Source: CAIXLI01 sp964587125 (GTDB taxonomy: Bacteria; Pseudomonadota; Alphaproteobacteria; UBA9219). From it: a DNA stretch of 33,146 bases. Shown here one piece after another: positions 31,252 to 33,146 of this stretch. The stretch lies in assembly GCA_964587125.1 (NCBI GenBank), contig CAZPKC010000021.1:1-33146 (forward strand), in the 5' to 3' direction. Positions within the stretch are counted from its first letter, which is position 1. Each line of letters opens with the position of its first letter. The notes beneath the pieces were generated by a model. That model had not been told where the DNA came from, did not search any database, and worked only from the letters and a program-made list of their open reading frames with translations. The position numbers and the translations under genes were made by a program.

Positions 31252-31652
31252 TTTTCCTTACTCTGAAAAGAGGGGATTTCGACCGTGTTTAAATCCACTC
31301 GGCCCGACAGGTCGATCCCCCGTTCTTTGTCGGCTGCGCGAGCTTTGACGAGGCGGACATATTGATCGACCGAGATAACTCGACCAAGAAGAATGCCGCC
31401 GAATTTTTGAGCTGTTTTATAAATGTCTCCGAAAGCTTCACGCCAATCGGACGAGGCCGGAGCAACGAGAAAGCCGTCAAGATTGATCTGCCAATATGCC
31501 GGGGCGCGGAAAACAAACAACGCACGCTCAAGCTGGCCCTTGCCAAACTTCACGGCAAAATATCCAGTGCGCGGCTCCGTCATGGGTTCGTCGTATCCCT
31601 CGGGCGTGCCGTCGCACGGAAGAATGAAAACTTTATTTTTGTCTAAGAACAT
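31248..31652 (-). CDS. Unknown early protein, first gene of the early block
   Basis: A 134-residue protein, MFLDKNKVFILPCDGTPEGYDEPMTEPRTGYFAVKF, then GQLERALFVFRAPAYWQINLDGFLVAPASSDWREAFGDIY. It looks like a small globular alpha/beta protein, no family recognised. It has a GTG option at 31661. It is the first gene after the divergent promoter pair, so it would be made earliest. Neither start has a strong Shine-Dalgarno. Confidence 0.6.
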   Translation of the reverse strand: MFLDKNKVFILPCDGTPEGYDEPMTEPRTGYFAVKFGKGQLERALFVFRAPAYWQINLDGFLVAPASSDWREAFGDIYKTAQKFGGILLGRVISVDQYVRLVKARAADKERGIDLSGRVDLNTVEIPSFQSKEK

Positions 31653-31680
31653 CTTGTCCACGAATCATGTCAAAAGGTAT

Positions 31681-31713
31681 TTTTCATATAACGCAATGAT
31701 TGCATATAATCAA
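31681..31713. promoter_or_regulatory. Overlapping divergent promoters with central operator
   Basis: Plus strand: -35 TTTTCA (31681-31686), 18-bp spacer, -10 TATAAT (31705-31710), leading to the VRR-NUC gene. Minus strand: -35 TTGATT (31713-31708), 17-bp spacer, -10 TATATG (31690-31685), leading to the early block. The 11-bp palindrome GCAAT-G-ATTGC (31693-31703) lies in the middle of both spacers, so one bound repressor would switch off both directions. Confidence 0.6.
31693..31703. promoter_or_regulatory. Operator candidate GCAAT-G-ATTGC
   Basis: A perfect inverted repeat with central G, same GCAA-Y-N-R-TTGC form as the core at 251-261. It lies between the boxes of both divergent promoters. 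Ligand not shown; the XRE-type protein at 32325-32588 is the leading candidate. Confidence 0.6.
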
Positions 31714-31741
31714 GGGAAAAGTTTTGTGCTATAAAAAGGGG

Positions 31742-32185
31742 ATGCGCTGGAAAAAATCACTATCAGCATCTAAGACGATGCGCGCAAAACCGCGCAAGCT
31801 CGAAGACCCGATTCATGTCCTTTGTTTTAGTTGGCTTTTCTCGAATATTGATGGGATTGTTTATCATATACCCAACGGATTCGATGGTGGAAGCGAGGTT
31901 GTTTTTATTCGAGGCCACGCTGTTCCGCGCGCCGCGATTATGTGGAATAAGCTTGTAAAGCTTGGGGCGCGATCCGGCGTTTTAGACTTGATTTTACACT
32001 GGTCTCCATGTCGAACGGCTTATTTCGAGATTAAAAGCGAAGAAGGAAGTTTATCTCAAAATCAGAAAGATTTTATTTCAGATTTAGACCGAGTTGGCAT
32101 TCCGCATTTTGTGATTCGTTCCTTGGAAGATTGCAGAATGGCCGTTTCTGAACTTCAAATTCCATTGAAAAAATATCAACCGTAG
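31742..32185 (+). CDS. VRR-NUC nuclease
   Basis: A 147-residue protein. HIPNG, then RAAIMWNKLVKLGARSGVLDLIL...YFEIKSEEGSLSQNQKDFISDLDRVGIPHFVIRSLEDC is the VRR-NUC (PD-(D/E)xK) fold: Asp in GVLDL, Glu and Lys in FEIKSEEG. Stand-alone phage VRR-NUC proteins are thought to act in recombination or junction processing. It is the only plus-strand gene in the early region, with its own promoter and operator. The chosen ATG (31742) follows AAAGGGG; an earlier TTG at 31700 lies on the promoter. Confidence 0.9.
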   Translation: MRWKKSLSASKTMRAKPRKLEDPIHVLCFSWLFSNIDGIVYHIPNGFDGGSEVVFIRGHAVPRAAIMWNKLVKLGARSGVLDLILHWSPCRTAYFEIKSEEGSLSQNQKDFISDLDRVGIPHFVIRSLEDCRMAVSELQIPLKKYQP

Positions 32186-32310
32186 TCAAAAAACAAAAAA
32201 TCTGGTAAAGGCTTAAAAATCGCCCCGTACTCCAAACGTCCAGCGGCGAGGACGAGGCTTAATGGGTTGTGACAACGAGGGGCAGCGCGTTCTTTTCGTT
32301 CTCCGCGCAC
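32176..32310 (-). CDS. Doubtful 44-codon ORF in the convergent gap
   Basis: A GTG-started frame, RGERKERAAPRCHNPLSLVLAAGRLEYGAIF, is open on the minus strand and ends 10 bp inside the VRR-NUC gene. No Shine-Dalgarno is visible. The other two minus frames are also partly open here, so this is more likely a by-product of a structured RNA region than a gene. Confidence 0.2.
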   Translation of the reverse strand: MRGERKERAAPRCHNPLSLVLAAGRLEYGAIFKPLPDFLFFDYG

Positions 32311-32348
32311 ATCATGCCGTTTAATTAAGCCGTCGCCGCACTTTTTTT
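32221..32348 (+). ncRNA. Structured RNA / long-range terminator candidate
   Basis: gcggcga (32243-32249) pairs with tcgccgc (32333-32339) and ggcttaat (32256-32263) with attaagcc (32324-32331): 15 bp with an internal loop of 6 against 1 base. Inside are hairpins gttg/caac (32266-32276) and gcgcg/cgcgc (32285-32308). A seven-T tract (32342-32348) follows the closing stem. An alternative hairpin cgtcc/ggacg (32237-32254) competes with the long stem. It could be the 3' end of the VRR-NUC transcript or a small RNA. The 3' arm lies in the last codons of the XRE gene. Confidence 0.45.
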
Positions 32349-32588
32349 CGCATTTTTCTTTGTGCGCTTTTTATGAGTTAGTTCGTAAAGACGAGCAAGA
32401 TCGTCGATGTCCGGAGGCAATTTATTTTTCCCGACAACTCCTCCAAGATGCTGTCCCGACTCAAGATACTGATACATTCTGCGACAGCGACGGAAAACTA
32501 TAGCGGCGGAGGCTTGTGATAAGCCCTGCCTAATCCGCCACGCAATAAGTCTTTCTTGCGTTGAAATTTCTAGTCGTTCGTCATTCAT
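32325..32588 (-). CDS. XRE-type helix-turn-helix regulator
   Basis: An 87-residue protein, ERLIAWRIRQGLSQASAAIVFRRCRRMYQYLESGQ with LPPDIDDLARLYELT, the fold of a Cro/CI-like HTH domain: helix 2-3 near LSQASAAIVFRRCRRMYQYLESG. The C-terminus is Lys-rich (HKKRTKKNAKKSA), probably contacting DNA backbone. There is no separate oligomerisation or cleavage domain. It starts directly after the TM peptide gene and is the last gene of the repeat-protein operon. It is the likely binder of the GCAA-N3-TTGC operators. Confidence 0.75.
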   Translation of the reverse strand: MNDERLEISTQERLIAWRIRQGLSQASAAIVFRRCRRMYQYLESGQHLGGVVGKNKLPPDIDDLARLYELTHKKRTKKNAKKSAATA

Positions 32589-32756
32589 TTATTCTCTCCT
32601 CAATGGGGTTACATTATCGGGCAGCTCGGCGACTTCCTGCTCTTCTTCCGGCCCCCGCGTTGCGCCGATGAAAAACGCAATAATTGCTATACCAAAAAAT
32701 TGCCCCATAATAAACGAAAAAATACATAATGCTAAAACTTGTGCGATATTCATCAT
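32589..32756 (-). CDS. 55-residue single-TM membrane peptide
   Basis: An MMNIAQVLALCIFSF start with one or two closely spaced hydrophobic segments (residues 4-31) and an acidic tail (GPEEEQEVAELPDNV). The TAA is followed immediately by the ATG of the XRE gene, so the two are coupled. No family is recognised. A GAAGAG element lies upstream. The operator-like palindrome at 32677-32687 lies within this gene. Confidence 0.6.
   Translation of the reverse strand: MMNIAQVLALCIFSFIMGQFFGIAIIAFFIGATRGPEEEQEVAELPDNVTPLRRE
32677..32687. promoter_or_regulatory. Third GCAA-N3-TTGC palindrome (GCAAT-A-ATTGC)
   Basis: A perfect 11-bp inverted repeat within the TM peptide gene, 89 bp upstream of the XRE start on the minus strand. 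It shares the GCAA-Y-N-R-TTGC form and a preceding C with the sites at 251-261 and 31693-31703. No clear promoter overlaps it. Confidence 0.4.
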
Positions 32757-32787
32757 GAACACTCTTCTTTATTTTTGGGTTGGTTGC

Positions 32788-33039
32788 TCATTTTCTCTCT
32801 GTCCATGTTTTCTTAACCGCGTACATTGCCGCTAGGATAGCACGCGTTAGGCGTAGGTTCTCGCTCATGATCTCGCAAGCCCACGTTTGGAAAACAATCG
32901 GCGCGAAAAACACGGTAGCACACATGCGCCCATATCTAACGTCAGGCAGCAACGCTTCTTCGAACTTATCCTTTAGGGCGATTCTCCACGAATTGAGATT
33001 TATGATTTCGTCGTGGTTTTTAGTCATGCGGTTTTTCAT
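32788..33039 (-). CDS. Unknown 83-residue protein
   Basis: A protein MKNRMTKNHDEIINLNSWRIALKDKFEEALLPDVRYGRMCATVFFAPIVFQTWACEIMSENLRL. The middle (ATVFFAPIVFQTW) is hydrophobic and the ends are charged. Its ATG overlaps the stop of the repeat ORF (ATGA), showing coupling. An in-frame ATG at 33027 is an alternative. No family is recognised. Confidence 0.6.
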   Translation of the reverse strand: MKNRMTKNHDEIINLNSWRIALKDKFEEALLPDVRYGRMCATVFFAPIVFQTWACEIMSENLRLTRAILAAMYAVKKTWTERK

Positions 33040-33146
33040 TTTGCCCCTCTTTTGGCCGGAGCTTCGAACGCGGTGAGCGCGGCGTTGTTAAAGACCCTGA
33101 GGTCAGTCGCAGCCGGAGCCTCGAACGCGGTGAGCGCGGCGTTGTT
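33036..33146 (-). CDS. Repeat protein, C-terminal part (cut by right edge; LRR-like)
   Basis: Thirty-six residues are visible before the TGA (36-38 of 33036): NNAALTAFEAPAATDLRVF repeated almost exactly, then KRGAK. Each 19-residue unit, with L-T-x-F-x-A-P-A-x-T-D-L-x-V, resembles leucine-rich-repeat-like phage sequences. The frame reaches the edge in phase with the pentapeptide ORF at 1-207, so both are probably one gene (at least 105 residues). It is upstream of the 83-residue gene, overlapping it by 4 bp. Confidence 0.7.
   Translation of the reverse strand, partial: NNAALTAFEAPAATDLRVFNNAALTAFEAPAKRGAK
33055..33146. repeat. 57-bp repeat at right edge
   Basis: The unit from gccgga (33055) recurs at 33112, a 57-bp period with one visible mismatch over 35 bp. 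It encodes the 19-residue repeat of the minus-strand ORF and reaches the edge of the window. Confidence 0.85.

Noticed and set aside
33055..33146. 57-bp repeat as a possible CRISPR or attachment repeat
   Set aside because: The units are adjacent without unique spacers and encode a regular 19-residue protein repeat.

Overview
The window reads as a nearly complete genome (or contig) of a contractile-tailed double-stranded DNA phage, a simple myovirus. It most likely infects an alphaproteobacterium. The Gram-negative host is shown by a two-gene spanin pair and a SleB-type hydrolase. The alphaproteobacterial link rests mainly on a GapR/DUF2312-family gene. No integrase, DNA polymerase, helicase, primase, tRNA, rRNA, insertion sequence or CRISPR array was seen. 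All family calls were made by eye from motifs, order and length; no database search was run.

Layout. At 1-207 (minus) lies the start of a pentapeptide-repeat protein that runs off the left edge. It has its own promoter, and a perfect palindrome sits between the -35 and -10 boxes. From 345 to 26142 (plus) runs one long late block: terminase small and large subunits, portal, Mu F-like head protein, two proteins with signal peptides, a 35-residue ORF, prohead protease with an in-frame internal scaffold start, cement protein, major capsid protein, a terminator, neck proteins, sheath, tube, tail chaperones with a programmed -1 frameshift site (T TTT TTA), tape measure with a lysozyme domain, baseplate hub/plug/spike/wedge/J/I proteins, tail fibre, and a lysis cassette (holin candidate, SleB hydrolase, inner and outer spanins). 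A 291-bp AT-rich gap between portal and head protein carries three GGTATC-type palindromes.

From 31652 down to 26139 (minus) lies an early block. In transcription order it holds an unknown protein, a coiled-coil protein, a 2-TM peptide, a HIRAN protein, a recombination-type protein, an acidic protein, a two-domain sliding-clamp homologue and a GapR homologue. A terminator follows, and beyond it come a cold-shock protein, a small protein, a DUF7768-like protein and an adenine methyltransferase. A VRR-NUC nuclease (31742-32185) points the other way from a divergent promoter pair. A convergent interval at 32186-32324 can fold into a long bulged stem ending in a T-tract. From the right edge (minus) come the end of an LRR-like repeat protein, an unknown gene, a membrane peptide and an XRE-type regulator.

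Two observations tie the map together. First, the repeat ORFs cut by the left and right edges are on the same strand and in compatible frame, so they are probably one gene and the contig probably closes into a circle. Its operon would then run from the left promoter through the repeat gene to the XRE regulator. Second, an 11-bp palindrome GCAA-Y-N-R-TTGC occurs at 251-261 and 31693-31703, both inside promoter spacers, and again at 32677-32687. It is a good candidate operator for that regulator, linking the repeat-protein operon and the early/VRR-NUC promoters in one circuit.
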